A stretch of 64,000 nucleotides of DNA, from assembly GCF_017347585.1 (NCBI RefSeq), contig NZ_AP024480.1, forward strand, positions 62,001 through 126,000, in the 5' to 3' direction. The translations under genes and the position numbers were made by a program. The DNA is from Caldicellulosiruptor diazotrophicus. Its GTDB lineage: Bacteria; Bacillota; Thermoanaerobacteria; Caldicellulosiruptorales; Caldicellulosiruptoraceae. Shown here one piece after another: positions 17,411 through 26,388 of this stretch (position 1 is the stretch's first letter; every line of letters starts with the position of its first letter). Under the pieces are notes generated by a model. That model was not told the origin of the DNA, ran no database searches, and saw nothing but the letters and a program-made list of their open reading frames with translations.

Positions 17411-20400
17411 ATGAAAAAGTGTAAAAAGATTATCAGTATTTTAGTAATTTTAATTCTCATGTTAAGCTTATTTGGTTCATTACCACAATTTGTTTTTGCT
17501 GCCACTATCACTGTTGGTGCAGGGAGTTATACTGATACTCTACCAAGTGGACAAGTTGGACCTCCTTCAACAGTGTATAAGACTTCCAATCTAACAGGTG
17601 GTATACCTACCAACAGCTGGGAAAGTTCGATTTTGTGGACACAATATTCAGAAGCTATGTATCCTCACCCACTGTCTGTAAAGTTTACTTCTAATGGATT
17701 AGAGGTAGGCAAGCCTGTTAAAAGCGGAGAGGGGACAAGTGCATACACAGGCAGGTTTGTATTGTGGCAACACAGAATAGATATGACAATTAAAAATTCA
17801 AGTTATAGCAGTTACACAGATGCACGTGCGGATAAAGTTACAGATTGGTCATTTGATGGTGTTTTGACAAGTGGAACTACAACCGTGTTAAAAGCAACTA
17901 TCACAAAGGGAAGTCCCTATATTTATTTTGATTTCCCTACGGGCAAGCCCCAAATAGTATTTCCTTCAGTTCCCACTTTGTTCTACGGTAACAGCAGTAG
18001 CCAGTATTTAGGTATAACAATAAATGGGATAAGTTATGGATTATTTGCACCTTCAGGGGCAACGTGGAGTGGAATTGGGACAACAACTTTAACGTGTAAT
18101 TTGCCAAGCGGCAAGACATATTTTTCAATTGCTGTTTTACCCGACAATTCAACTACTACATTGAGCTATTTTAAAGATAGAGCTTATGCGTTTATAACAA
18201 ATACACAAGTATCGTGGTCGTATGATGCGAATACAAGTGAGGTTACAACAACATTTACAATTACCACAACAGCAAAAGAAGGTACAAACTTAGACACAAT
18301 CATATGTCTTTATCCTCATCAATGGCGCAATAACTCATTATCATATTTGTCATACACTTATAACACAGTTAGAGGACTCATGAAGACAATTCTTGGGCGG
18401 AGCTTCACAACTAAATACAAGTATTATGGTATATTGCCTACTATGCCGCTTAATGGTTCTGACACAGCTACATTGAATTCTTTGCTCAATAGTGAATCTA
18501 CTTCAATTTCATCATCAGATACTTATTGGAACGGGAAAGAACAAAACAGAGTTTCATCTATTGTTCAACTTGCAAAGATGAACAACAATACAACAGTATT
18601 AAACAATGCTATATCTGCTTTGAAAAACAATTTGCAGGATTGGTTTACTTATAGTGGTTCTACAGACAGCAAGTATTTCTATTACAATTCTACATGGGGA
18701 ACGCTAATAGGCTATCCGCCTAGCTATGGTACAAATGACCAGATAAATGATCATCACTTCCATTATGGTTATTTTATAAATGCAGCTGCGCAAATAGCTT
18801 TGGTAGATAAAAACTGGGCATCTCAAAGTCAATGGGGTGGCATGGTAAACTTGCTTATAAAAGATATTGCAAACTGGGACAGAACAGATACAAGATTTCC
18901 ATTTTTGAGATATTTTGATCCATATGAAGGACATTCATGGGCAAGTGGTCATGCGAACTTTGTAGATGGAAACAATCAGGAATCATTTTCTGAGGCTATG
19001 AATGCATGGCAAGCAATAATTTTATGGGGGACAGTTACTGGACAAACTGCGATCAGAGATTTAGGGATATATTTATATGTGACAGAAGCAGAAGCTATGT
19101 ATAACTATGTTTTTGATTTATATAATGACATAATCGATAACAGTGGTGTTTACAATTGGAATTATTCATCATTGATTTGGGGTGGAAAATACTGTGCTGA
19201 GATTTGGTGGGATGCAGGCTCGGTTGCAAATTTTGCAGCGCAGAGCAGAGGTATTGAACTTTTGCCAATAACAGGCGGTTCATTCTATCTTGCAAAAGAT
19301 AAAACGTATGTGCAGAATTATTACAACGAAATGCTCACTCAAGCAGGAACAAGTGAGCCATCTTCATGGCAGGATATTTGGTATATGTATTTAGCTTTAG
19401 CAAATCCATCGTTAGCACTTTCTAAATGGAATACATCAATACAAAATGAAACCGGACAAGCAAAATCTTTTACCTATGTATGGTTAAATGCTCTCAATAC
19501 ATTGGGGACACCGGATTTTAGTGTAACAGCAAATTATCCGCTTTATCAGGTATTCAATAAAAATGGAGCAAAAAGTTATGTTGTATACAATCCAACAGAT
19601 ACCCAGCTAACTGTCACATTCTCTGACGGTAAAGTAGTAACTGTCAATGCGAATAGTTTAGCGGTTGACAGTGGAGGTTCGAGTTCATCAACGAACATTG
19701 CGTTGAACAAACCAGCAACGGCTTCATCTATCGAAAACTCCAATTATCCAGCATCGTATGCGTTTGATGGCAATCAATCTACGCGATGGTCATCAGCATT
19801 CTCAGACCCACAATGGATTGCGGTTGACCTTGGTGCAGTATACAATGTAAATAAAGTTAAACTTTACTGGGAAACAGCTTATGGTAAGTCGTTCCAAATT
19901 CAAGTTTCAACTGATAATACTAACTGGACAACAGTTTATTCTACAACGAATGGTACTGGTGGTGTAAATGAAATTACCTTCAGTCCTGTAAACGCACGCT
20001 ATGTGAGAATGTATGGTACTGAACGTGGCACACAATGGGGATATTCTTTATGGGAATTTGAAGTGTATGGAACGCCGAGCGGAAGTGCTTCATACTTGCC
20101 TCAAACTACATGGTATTTATTCAATCAGCAAACAAGTGGAGTTACACCAAGTGGGGAGAATTTACAGACAACAAACAGTTCTGTTACAGGATGGCAACCA
20201 ACCACAACCATAACAACAACTACAAAGCATTGGTATTCGCCTGTAATTAATGGCACATACAAAGCAGGAACATGGCAATTTATATTGTGGACAAACAGTC
20301 CAGGTTCTTCTTCTCAAGTTAAAGTGGAAATTTACAAGGTAAACAGCGATGGAAGTGGCGAAGTACTTATTGGTTCGCAGACGGTAGATGTAAATACAAC

Positions 20401-20566
20401 TGGTACAGGTAATCATCAATCAGTTTTCAATATTTCTACTTCTTCAGATATTAGTTTCAACAATCAAAGAATAAGAGTTTCTATTACAAAAGTTTCTGGT
20501 GTAGATTGTACAATGGCTTATAACACCAATGATTTTCCAACAAGATTGATTACGCCGGGTGAGTAA
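17411..20566 (+). CDS. Secreted GH81 endo-beta-1,3-glucanase with CBM32-like and unknown C-terminal modules
   Basis: A 1051-residue exported enzyme. The signal peptide (about 1-31, ending FVFAAT) is followed by a GH81 catalytic unit spanning about residues 45-740. Family landmarks are NDHHFHYGYF, with the probable catalytic acid Asp447, and NQESFSEAMNAW, with Glu524 and Glu528 as the probable general base region. A discoidin/F5-8C (CBM32-like) module covers about 762-888 (ALNKPATASS ... TRWSS ... WIAVDLG). A C-terminal module of about 155 residues (893-1051) looks like a beta-sandwich, and I cannot assign it to a family. GH81 enzymes cut long beta-1,3-glucans. There is no SLH domain, so it is probably released, complementing the anchored GH16 enzyme. 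Confidence 0.9.
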   Translation: MKKCKKIISILVILILMLSLFGSLPQFVFAATITVGAGSYTDTLPSGQVGPPSTVYKTSNLTGGIPTNSWESSILWTQYSEAMYPHPLSVKFTSNGLEVGKPVKSGEGTSAYTGRFVLWQHRIDMTIKNSSYSSYTDARADKVTDWSFDGVLTSGTTTVLKATITKGSPYIYFDFPTGKPQIVFPSVPTLFYGNSSSQYLGITINGISYGLFAPSGATWSGIGTTTLTCNLPSGKTYFSIAVLPDNSTTTLSYFKDRAYAFITNTQVSWSYDANTSEVTTTFTITTTAKEGTNLDTIICLYPHQWRNNSLSYLSYTYNTVRGLMKTILGRSFTTKYKYYGILPTMPLNGSDTATLNSLLNSESTSISSSDTYWNGKEQNRVSSIVQLAKMNNNTTVLNNAISALKNNLQDWFTYSGSTDSKYFYYNSTWGTLIGYPPSYGTNDQINDHHFHYGYFINAAAQIALVDKNWASQSQWGGMVNLLIKDIANWDRTDTRFPFLRYFDPYEGHSWASGHANFVDGNNQESFSEAMNAWQAIILWGTVTGQTAIRDLGIYLYVTEAEAMYNYVFDLYNDIIDNSGVYNWNYSSLIWGGKYCAEIWWDAGSVANFAAQSRGIELLPITGGSFYLAKDKTYVQNYYNEMLTQAGTSEPSSWQDIWYMYLALANPSLALSKWNTSIQNETGQAKSFTYVWLNALNTLGTPDFSVTANYPLYQVFNKNGAKSYVVYNPTDTQLTVTFSDGKVVTVNANSLAVDSGGSSSSTNIALNKPATASSIENSNYPASYAFDGNQSTRWSSAFSDPQWIAVDLGAVYNVNKVKLYWETAYGKSFQIQVSTDNTNWTTVYSTTNGTGGVNEITFSPVNARYVRMYGTERGTQWGYSLWEFEVYGTPSGSASYLPQTTWYLFNQQTSGVTPSGENLQTTNSSVTGWQPTTTITTTTKHWYSPVINGTYKAGTWQFILWTNSPGSSSQVKVEIYKVNSDGSGEVLIGSQTVDVNTTGTGNHQSVFNISTSSDISFNNQRIRVSITKVSGVDCTMAYNTNDFPTRLITPGE

Positions 20567-20604
20567 GTGTTACAAAGGTCTAATATTATTGTGAGATAAG
20601 ATTA

Positions 20605-20641
20605 GGGGCTATTCCAATTGCTAATGGAATAGCTCCTTTTT
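20605..20641 (+). terminator. Rho-independent terminator after the GH81 gene
   Basis: GGGGCTATTCCA (20605-20616) pairs with TGGAATAGCTCC (20625-20636) with one G-U pair, followed by five Ts. It lies 38 bp after the stop codon. Confidence 0.85.
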
Positions 20642-20939
20642 AATTTTGTACTTACTGTCATACCTATTAAGAATATTTTTCATTTAGCCGTTTGCAAAAT
20701 GAATAGATGTACAAACCATAAAATAGGAATACAGGAATAAAAGTCAAGAGGCTGTATAGGTAAATTGTGCTATTTACACACAATAACAACATTATCAGCA
20801 ACATATGTAACTATAAATTTATTACCAAATAATTCTAAAGCCAAAAAAGGCAAAATTATATCAAACCCTTTAAAAAGGGTTTTTAGTGTGGGCAATTTGT
20901 AGGGGATTAAAAATGCATTTTTTAGAGTTAAGAGAAATC
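20642..20939. other. Gene-free stretch between the GH81 terminator and the transposase remnant
   Basis: No gene is visible here. The only clear structure is a small hairpin, AAACCCTT/AAGGGTTT at 20863-20882 with a 4-nt loop. It could end transcription of the minus-strand transposase gene that stops at 20940. The outer end of that older insertion sequence should lie here, but I could not find a matching terminal repeat. Confidence 0.5.
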
Positions 20940-21904
20940 TCAGGCAATAAGTTTTTTAAGTTTTTGAAGTTTTTTGTAAGAGATATTTTGGTGATGTTTT
21001 AGTATGGCATAAGAGAGAATAAAGAGTAAAAGCATACAAATAGCAGAGAGTAAGAAGTCAGAAAAAAGTGAAATATGGTCATATGAGAAAATGGTATCAT
21101 GACCGAGAAAAGACTTTAGATTAAAAATAGTTTGCTCGATAGTAACTCTGGATTTGTAAAGTTGATAAAACTGCTCAGAATTTCTATCGATACCTGGATA
21201 ATACCGCAGGTTGGCATCCGGGTATGTATAGAACATCCTACCTGACTTAGAAGTAGTACAAGGATGTGGGCAAGTGCAAAAGCGTTTATTGTCTTTAATC
21301 TGAGAGCAAGGGCAGCACCATTTAATTCTTGGGGAGCGATTTTTACCATTACAAAGACCTTCGTAGATAAAAGGTTTATTTAGTTTATTACAGAAGGGTA
21401 TACCGTTTTGTGAGATAGTGATGTTAGGGTCAGAGGTAGGAGTATATGAGGCTTGGTTAGAATTTCTGGGGTTAATAGGGATTATGACTTTAGAGAAATT
21501 GAAATCTTTGATGAGAGAAGAATAGACCATGTAAGAGTCAAGAGCACTGTCGGCGATAAAGGTTGAAAACTGATTGAATTGGAAATTGTGGTTTAGGTTA
21601 ATCAAAGCGGGAATAAGAGCTTTTGAATCAGAGATAGCTTTAGAAAAAGCAGGGTCTTGAGGGTCATCAGAAGAAGGACAGAAGGCAGGAGTGATTACAA
21701 GAGGTAAACCAAATCCATTAGTGATGATAGCGAATTTGTATCCATAGCAGAAATGACCATTAGCGAACATACGAGTAATATAAGGTGAAGCAGAAGCAGA
21801 TTTGGGGAGGTTTAAGTATGTGAGATAATACACAGCAGAAGATGTAAGGTTAGGGTTTTGAGATTTAGTTTTTCGGAGCAAAAGATTTTTCTAAATCTTG
21901 AGAA

Positions 21905-23211
21905 GAGACTTGTCAAGAATTTTGTGTTTCCAATTTATAACGCAAGTTGTAAAGTTGGGTTATGTTATTGATGCATTTTCTAATACTGGGAACTCCATTT
22001 TTCCATTTTGTACGGCGTAAGTTCTCTCGCTGTAAGTAAATATTAATTTCTAAGACTTCAACAGACTGAAAGTATCCACCTGAATTTACTCTAATCTTTT
22101 CAATCATGCTATTTACACTTTCAACGGCGTTTGTGGTGTAGATATGCTTCCTTAATTCCTCAGGGTATTTCATATGGGCAAGATAAAACTCTGCTTTTTC
22201 TGATATTGCTTTAATAAATCGAGGATATTTTGAAAGGTATCCATCGCAAAGTTCTTTAAATTTCAGTACAGCTTCGTCAAAATCGGAGGAAGAAATTCTA
22301 AGTCTGTCTAAACTCTTGTTAAAAGCTGAAGCATCCTCTTTTGTCATATGTTTTCTGACATTACGTTGGAGGTGGACAAAACACAGTTGATGGTCAGCAA
22401 GAGGATAAGCAAGTTTGACAGCATCTATAATACCAGGGAAGTCATCACTTATGACAATTAGAATCTCTTTTAGCCCTCTTGTAATTAAGTCTTCAAATAC
22501 TTTCATCCAATCAGCCTTATTTTCTTTGCCGAAGAAAGTGTAGACACCGAAAATGTCTTTTTTACCTTCTAAGTCGATACCGAGGACAACATAACAAGTA
22601 GCTTGTTTAACCTTAGAATTATCCTTAACTTCACAATGATAACCATCGATGATGAGAGCAAAAGCACTTGTTGGTAGTTCTCTTTGTTTGAATAACTGAA
22701 GCTCATTTTTAAGGTCTTCTTTGATTTTTAGTATTTCATTTTCGGAATATGGAAGATTCAAAGCTTTCAAAGTCTGGACAAGGGAACTTTCGGAATAACC
22801 ATTGACGACTAAAGACATAAGCAGGTCAGTGTATGAACTATCAACTCTTTTGTAGCGGTCAGGGAGGATAGAAGGTCGGAAATTACCAGTACGTGTGCGA
22901 GGGACAGAGATTTCAAGACTGCCAACAGGTGTTGCAAGTTTTCTATCGTAAAAACCATTGCCTTTGTCATTGTCATTTTTAGCAAGGTACACTGATCTTT
23001 CCGATAACATAAAGCAATCGAGCAAGTTTTCTAAGAGTTGCTTTAGAGCTGGGCGGTTAGGATCATCTTTGGAGCAATACATATTTAATACTTGCTCTAC
23101 AGCCATGTTTTTAGCAGTCTCAATAATTTCGTTTTTATTCATTTTAAGTAGCCCCCTTGATAATTATTTCAATACTAATTATACAGTGGACACAATTTTA
23201 TTTTAACTCCC
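21905..23211 (-). mobile_element. IS256-family insertion sequence, intact copy
   Basis: A 1307-bp element with imperfect terminal inverted repeats. On the minus strand the left end begins GGGAGTTAAAATAAAATTG and the right end, read inward, begins GAGACTTGTCAAGAATTTTG. It is flanked by a perfect 8-bp target duplication, CTTGAGAA at 21897-21904 and 23212-23219. Eight base pairs is the usual target size for this family. It carries one full transposase gene. A near-identical second copy lies at 40693-42000 in the opposite orientation, which fixes both ends. The same-frame, uninterrupted transposase suggests that this is the active copy. Confidence 0.93.
21913..23142 (-). CDS. IS256-family (mutator type) transposase
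   Basis: A 409-residue DDE transposase. Family landmarks are FYDRKLATPVGSLEISVPRTRTGNF near the N-terminus, ALIIDGYHCEVKD (first catalytic Asp), VISDDFPGI (second Asp region), ADHQLCFVHLQRNVRKH (the C/H motif), and IYTTNAVESVNSMIEKIR with the catalytic Glu. The length is normal for the family and the frame is open throughout. The start is ATG preceded by AAGGGGG. The other copy in this window carries an altered, frame-shifting patch just after SMIEK. Confidence 0.95.
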   Translation of the reverse strand: MNKNEIIETAKNMAVEQVLNMYCSKDDPNRPALKQLLENLLDCFMLSERSVYLAKNDNDKGNGFYDRKLATPVGSLEISVPRTRTGNFRPSILPDRYKRVDSSYTDLLMSLVVNGYSESSLVQTLKALNLPYSENEILKIKEDLKNELQLFKQRELPTSAFALIIDGYHCEVKDNSKVKQATCYVVLGIDLEGKKDIFGVYTFFGKENKADWMKVFEDLITRGLKEILIVISDDFPGIIDAVKLAYPLADHQLCFVHLQRNVRKHMTKEDASAFNKSLDRLRISSSDFDEAVLKFKELCDGYLSKYPRFIKAISEKAEFYLAHMKYPEELRKHIYTTNAVESVNSMIEKIRVNSGGYFQSVEVLEINIYLQRENLRRTKWKNGVPSIRKCINNITQLYNLRYKLETQNS

Positions 23212-23550
23212 CTTGAGAATGTAGAGATAGAGGGTATATTATCGAAGTTGCAGAAGGATTTAAGCTGGTAAGAGTTGAGCAAGACAGCACGGAGTTGAGT
23301 TAAGGTAGAGAATTTGAAGATTTTTTGGATGAAGAAAGCACATAACATAGATTGCAAAGAGAAGCATCTATGTTTACCGAAGTATTTATAGTAGGCTTTA
23401 AAGAAGGATTGAGGGATGAAGTTATTGATATTGATGTATTTATTGAAGAAGCCAAGAAGGTTATGAGGGTTATTGAGAGCGAGGTTTTTAACGTCCTCAT
23501 AAAGTTCTAAAAAAGAGAGTTGTTTATTATGATTTTTAAACATTTTATCC

Positions 23551-23608
23551 TCCTCCTCATAGAAAATATGTTTTATACAGTTATATTTTACACTATCTAT
23601 GAGGAGGA
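23551..23608 (-). promoter_or_regulatory. Hairpin that can hide the ribosome binding site of the older transposase
   Basis: TCCTCCTCATAGA at 23551-23563 and TCTATGAGGAGGA at 23596-23608 are perfect 13-bp inverted repeats with a 32-nt loop. On the minus strand the inner arm contains the AGGAGG binding site of the transposase gene starting at 23543. A transcript entering from outside would fold and block translation, a known way for insertion sequences to silence readthrough. The repeat might instead mark the element end. Confidence 0.45.
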
Positions 23609-23710
23609 AGGAATACTTTTTTGAAGATTGTATAAAGCTTGATAATGCTCATCTTGAGCGTTTCTGCAAAAGGCTATATATATTACTTGGTACAAAAAGG
23701 AGGATCATTT

Positions 23711-24679
23711 ATGCAATTTAGAACCTTAAAAGAATCAGAACTTGAAAAATGGTTTTACCACTGTGCAAGTGTTTTTGGAGAAAATCAAAATTTAGATTTT
23801 TGGCTTGATTATTTTAAAAGACATTATTTCAATGATCCTTTCAGAGATATTAACAGCATTTTTGTTGCTCTAGATGACAGCAACATAGCAAGTACAGTAA
23901 GATTATTCTACAGAAAGATATACTTTCATGGGAAAGAGATAACAGTTGGTGGAATAGGAGAGGTAAGTACAAAACATGAGTACAGAGGAATGGGGCTTGC
24001 ATCAAAGTTACTTTGCATGGCTGTAGATACAATGAGGAAAAAAAGACTTTGCATTTCTATTTTGTTTGCATCCTTACATAATTTTTATGGCAGGTTTGGC
24101 TATAAAGTATTGCCGCGCGAATTTTGTTTGCTTGACAAAGATACCTTTCAAAAATATCATGAATCTAAGACTACTCAAACAGGGGAAATAAAAGAAATAA
24201 ATTTGTCAGACAATAATGTCGAAATTATAGATGAAATCTACAAGCTATACTCAACTAATTTTAATGGCCCTGTTGTTAGAAACAGGGAATATTGGCTTGG
24301 ATGGGTTAACCTTGAACCCAAAACAAGTTTAGGATACTTTGTTGAGGGGAGATTGGCTGCATATTTGTTTTATAGAAAAAATGGCAAAGAAATAATTATA
24401 CTGGAATATGGCTGCTCTGACTCATCAAACAAAGAGATACCTTTGATGGAGTTTATAAAATTTATTATAAACAATGAAAATGCAGAAGCAATTAAATATC
24501 CAAAGGCAATTGGCCTTGAGCTTACTGGGTGTACTGAGTTTAAAGACAATAGTTTGATGTTAAATCTTATTACTCCTTTCAAGCTGGAAGGCTTACTTGT
24601 TGATTCAACTGAAAAACTGATAAGTATCCTGGCAAGAGAGCCAAATAAATTTGTTTTTTGGGGCACTGATAATTTTTAA
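23711..24679 (+). CDS. GNAT-family N-acetyltransferase
   Basis: A 322-residue soluble acetyl-CoA-dependent acetyltransferase with an N-terminal GNAT fold. The CoA-binding motif A is GGIGEVSTKHEYRGMGLASKLL, followed by ILFASLHNFYGRFGYKVLPRE, which is typical for the beta5/alpha4 region. The C-terminal half looks like a second GNAT-like or SCP2-like domain, as in Eis-type proteins, but is weak. I chose ATG 23711 because AAGGAGG lies directly upstream; a TTG 72 bp earlier has no site. GH20 and NagA genes follow within 45 and 30 bp, so a role in amino-sugar acetylation is possible by context. The substrate is unknown. Confidence 0.85.
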   Translation: MQFRTLKESELEKWFYHCASVFGENQNLDFWLDYFKRHYFNDPFRDINSIFVALDDSNIASTVRLFYRKIYFHGKEITVGGIGEVSTKHEYRGMGLASKLLCMAVDTMRKKRLCISILFASLHNFYGRFGYKVLPREFCLLDKDTFQKYHESKTTQTGEIKEINLSDNNVEIIDEIYKLYSTNFNGPVVRNREYWLGWVNLEPKTSLGYFVEGRLAAYLFYRKNGKEIIILEYGCSDSSNKEIPLMEFIKFIINNENAEAIKYPKAIGLELTGCTEFKDNSLMLNLITPFKLEGLLVDSTEKLISILAREPNKFVFWGTDNF

Positions 24680-24719
24680 CAAGGCATAATAATTGCTTGC
24701 AGAAGGGAGATATCAAAAA

Positions 24720-26363
24720 ATGTTTAAAATTGTTCCAAAGCCTAAAAAAGTTGATTTCACAGGGAAATGGTTTGACTTTGATGGTTTTGAAAACTTTCCA
24801 GATTTCATTTCAAGGGAGTTTTCAATACCAAAAGGCTCATGGAAAATAGAGATTGTCGAAAGACCTGGAACAGGTATTTCAATAGAGAACAAAAAAGTAA
24901 AGGTCTGGGGAAATGTTAATGTTGCTTATGCCACCATAGTTCAGCTCTTAATTCAAAGAAAAGATGCACTGCCGCAAGTCACAGTAGAAGAAGAATTTAG
25001 ATTTTCTTTTAGAGGCTTTCATCTTGATATTGCGAGGGGCGGAGTGCCCAATTTATCAACTTTTAAAAACATATTGAGATGGCTATTTTTGCTTAAAATT
25101 AACTACTTTGCAATATACTTTGAAGACCTTTTTCCATGGGAAAAACATCCTAAGATAGGTGCGGGTAGAGGAAGATTAACAAAAGAGGAGTTAAAAGAAA
25201 TTATAGAGTACGGCAAAAATCTTGGAATTGAAGTATTTCCATCCTTAGAGTTAACAGGTCACATGGAGAATATTTTATCAATTCCAGAGTACTCCAAATA
25301 CAGTGAATGGTATTTGCCAAGAGAAGGATGCCTTGATTTGTCGAGTGAAGAAGCAAAAAAATTCGCTTATGAACTTTTAGATGAAGTATTAGAGTTTTTC
25401 CCATCTAAGTACGTTCACATCGGCGGGGATGAGACATGGGCACTCGGCAGAGGAAAAAGCTTGGAAAAGAATTGGATATTTGAAGGGCCAAAGCTATATG
25501 AAGAATATCACAAAAATATGATAGATGTGGTAGAAAAATACAGAAAGATTCCTATCATGTGGGCAGATATGCTAACAGGTATGTTTCTGAGGCCTGATGA
25601 AAGGAAGGTATGGGAGAAACTTTTGCAAAGCGATATATGGCAAAGGACAATTTTAGCCAACTGGGATTATGCAGCAATGCCCAAGGAGCATTTTATAAAC
25701 AGAATTGAGAGTCTTGGAAATAATCACCAATCAAATCAGATAGTGTGTCCGGGTTTTTCTAATTGGAACAGGTTTTATCCTGACTTTGAAGTAGCAATTG
25801 AGAACATAAAAAATTTTATTGAGGCTGCTAAGACAAAAGGTATTCAAGGCTTTTTGGTGACATCCTGGGGTGATGATGGGCAGGAGTGTTTGTTTAGTTT
25901 TTTATATCCGCTTTTTGTTGCTACAATTGAGCTTGCTGAAGGTGATGGGGATTGGGAAAAAAGTTATATTGTTCTTTCTGGTGAAAGCGAAAAGCTGCTT
26001 GATGTACGAAAAGTGTTTGGTATGTCGAAAATTGCAAATAATATAAAAGGTCTGTTGTATGGAAGCAAAGAGGTTGTGCAAATGGGGACTTCTGAGAAAC
26101 GAGGGTTAAAAAGGTGTTTTGAAGAAGCTTTGCAAAAAGCTATTGATGCAAATCTTCCTGAAGATTTAGCATTTATTCGGCAGGCTATAAGAGTAGCGAT
26201 AAAAAGGCTTGAGAATACAGTGACAGAAAGTGATTTAATTAAGCTTGGAAGTTATTACTGCAGGCTGTGGCGTAAAGAGAGGAAAAAGGAAGGGCTTGAT
26301 AGGATTGTTGGAAGATTTTGGGCAGCAGGTGGCAAAGTTAGCTTAGAACAGGAAAGAAATTAA
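24720..26363 (+). CDS. Beta-N-acetylhexosaminidase (GH20), cytoplasmic
   Basis: A 547-residue enzyme with no signal peptide. It has an N-terminal GH20b-like domain followed by the catalytic TIM barrel, which starts at FRGFHLDIARGG. The catalytic pair is Asp237-Glu238 in YVHIGGDETWALG. It removes terminal beta-linked GlcNAc (or GalNAc) from imported oligosaccharides. The start is ATG 24720 after AGAAGGGAGA; an upstream TTG is in frame but lacks a binding site. The next gene is NagA, so released GlcNAc would enter amino-sugar catabolism. The sequence is far from the chitobiase group, so the natural substrate is uncertain. Confidence 0.9.
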   Translation: MFKIVPKPKKVDFTGKWFDFDGFENFPDFISREFSIPKGSWKIEIVERPGTGISIENKKVKVWGNVNVAYATIVQLLIQRKDALPQVTVEEEFRFSFRGFHLDIARGGVPNLSTFKNILRWLFLLKINYFAIYFEDLFPWEKHPKIGAGRGRLTKEELKEIIEYGKNLGIEVFPSLELTGHMENILSIPEYSKYSEWYLPREGCLDLSSEEAKKFAYELLDEVLEFFPSKYVHIGGDETWALGRGKSLEKNWIFEGPKLYEEYHKNMIDVVEKYRKIPIMWADMLTGMFLRPDERKVWEKLLQSDIWQRTILANWDYAAMPKEHFINRIESLGNNHQSNQIVCPGFSNWNRFYPDFEVAIENIKNFIEAAKTKGIQGFLVTSWGDDGQECLFSFLYPLFVATIELAEGDGDWEKSYIVLSGESEKLLDVRKVFGMSKIANNIKGLLYGSKEVVQMGTSEKRGLKRCFEEALQKAIDANLPEDLAFIRQAIRVAIKRLENTVTESDLIKLGSYYCRLWRKERKKEGLDRIVGRFWAAGGKVSLEQERN

Positions 26364-26388
26364 AGATATATTTTGAGGTGTTTTAAAA

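Larger units (their letters stand above)
20940..23543 (-). pseudogene. Older DDE transposase gene, split by an IS256-type insertion
   Basis: The N-terminal part is at 23543-23220 (LSFLELYEDVKNL ... NIPSISTFSR). The C-terminal part is at 21904-20940 and includes TIEQTIFNLKSFLGHD, the region around the last acidic residue of an IS4/IS5/IS1182-like DDE enzyme. They are separated by the IS256-type element at 21905-23211. Removing the element and one target copy brings the halves together, but they then lie in different frames, and the gap around SRFRKIF to LRKTKSQNPN seems too short for a complete catalytic domain. The gene was therefore probably already decayed before the insertion. The N-terminal part has a good binding site, AGGAGGAGG. 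Confidence 0.75.

Noticed and set aside
20863-20882. Terminal repeat of the outer insertion sequence
   Set aside because: The AAACCCTT/AAGGGTTT hairpin has no counterpart at the other end of the element, so I treat it only as a possible terminator.
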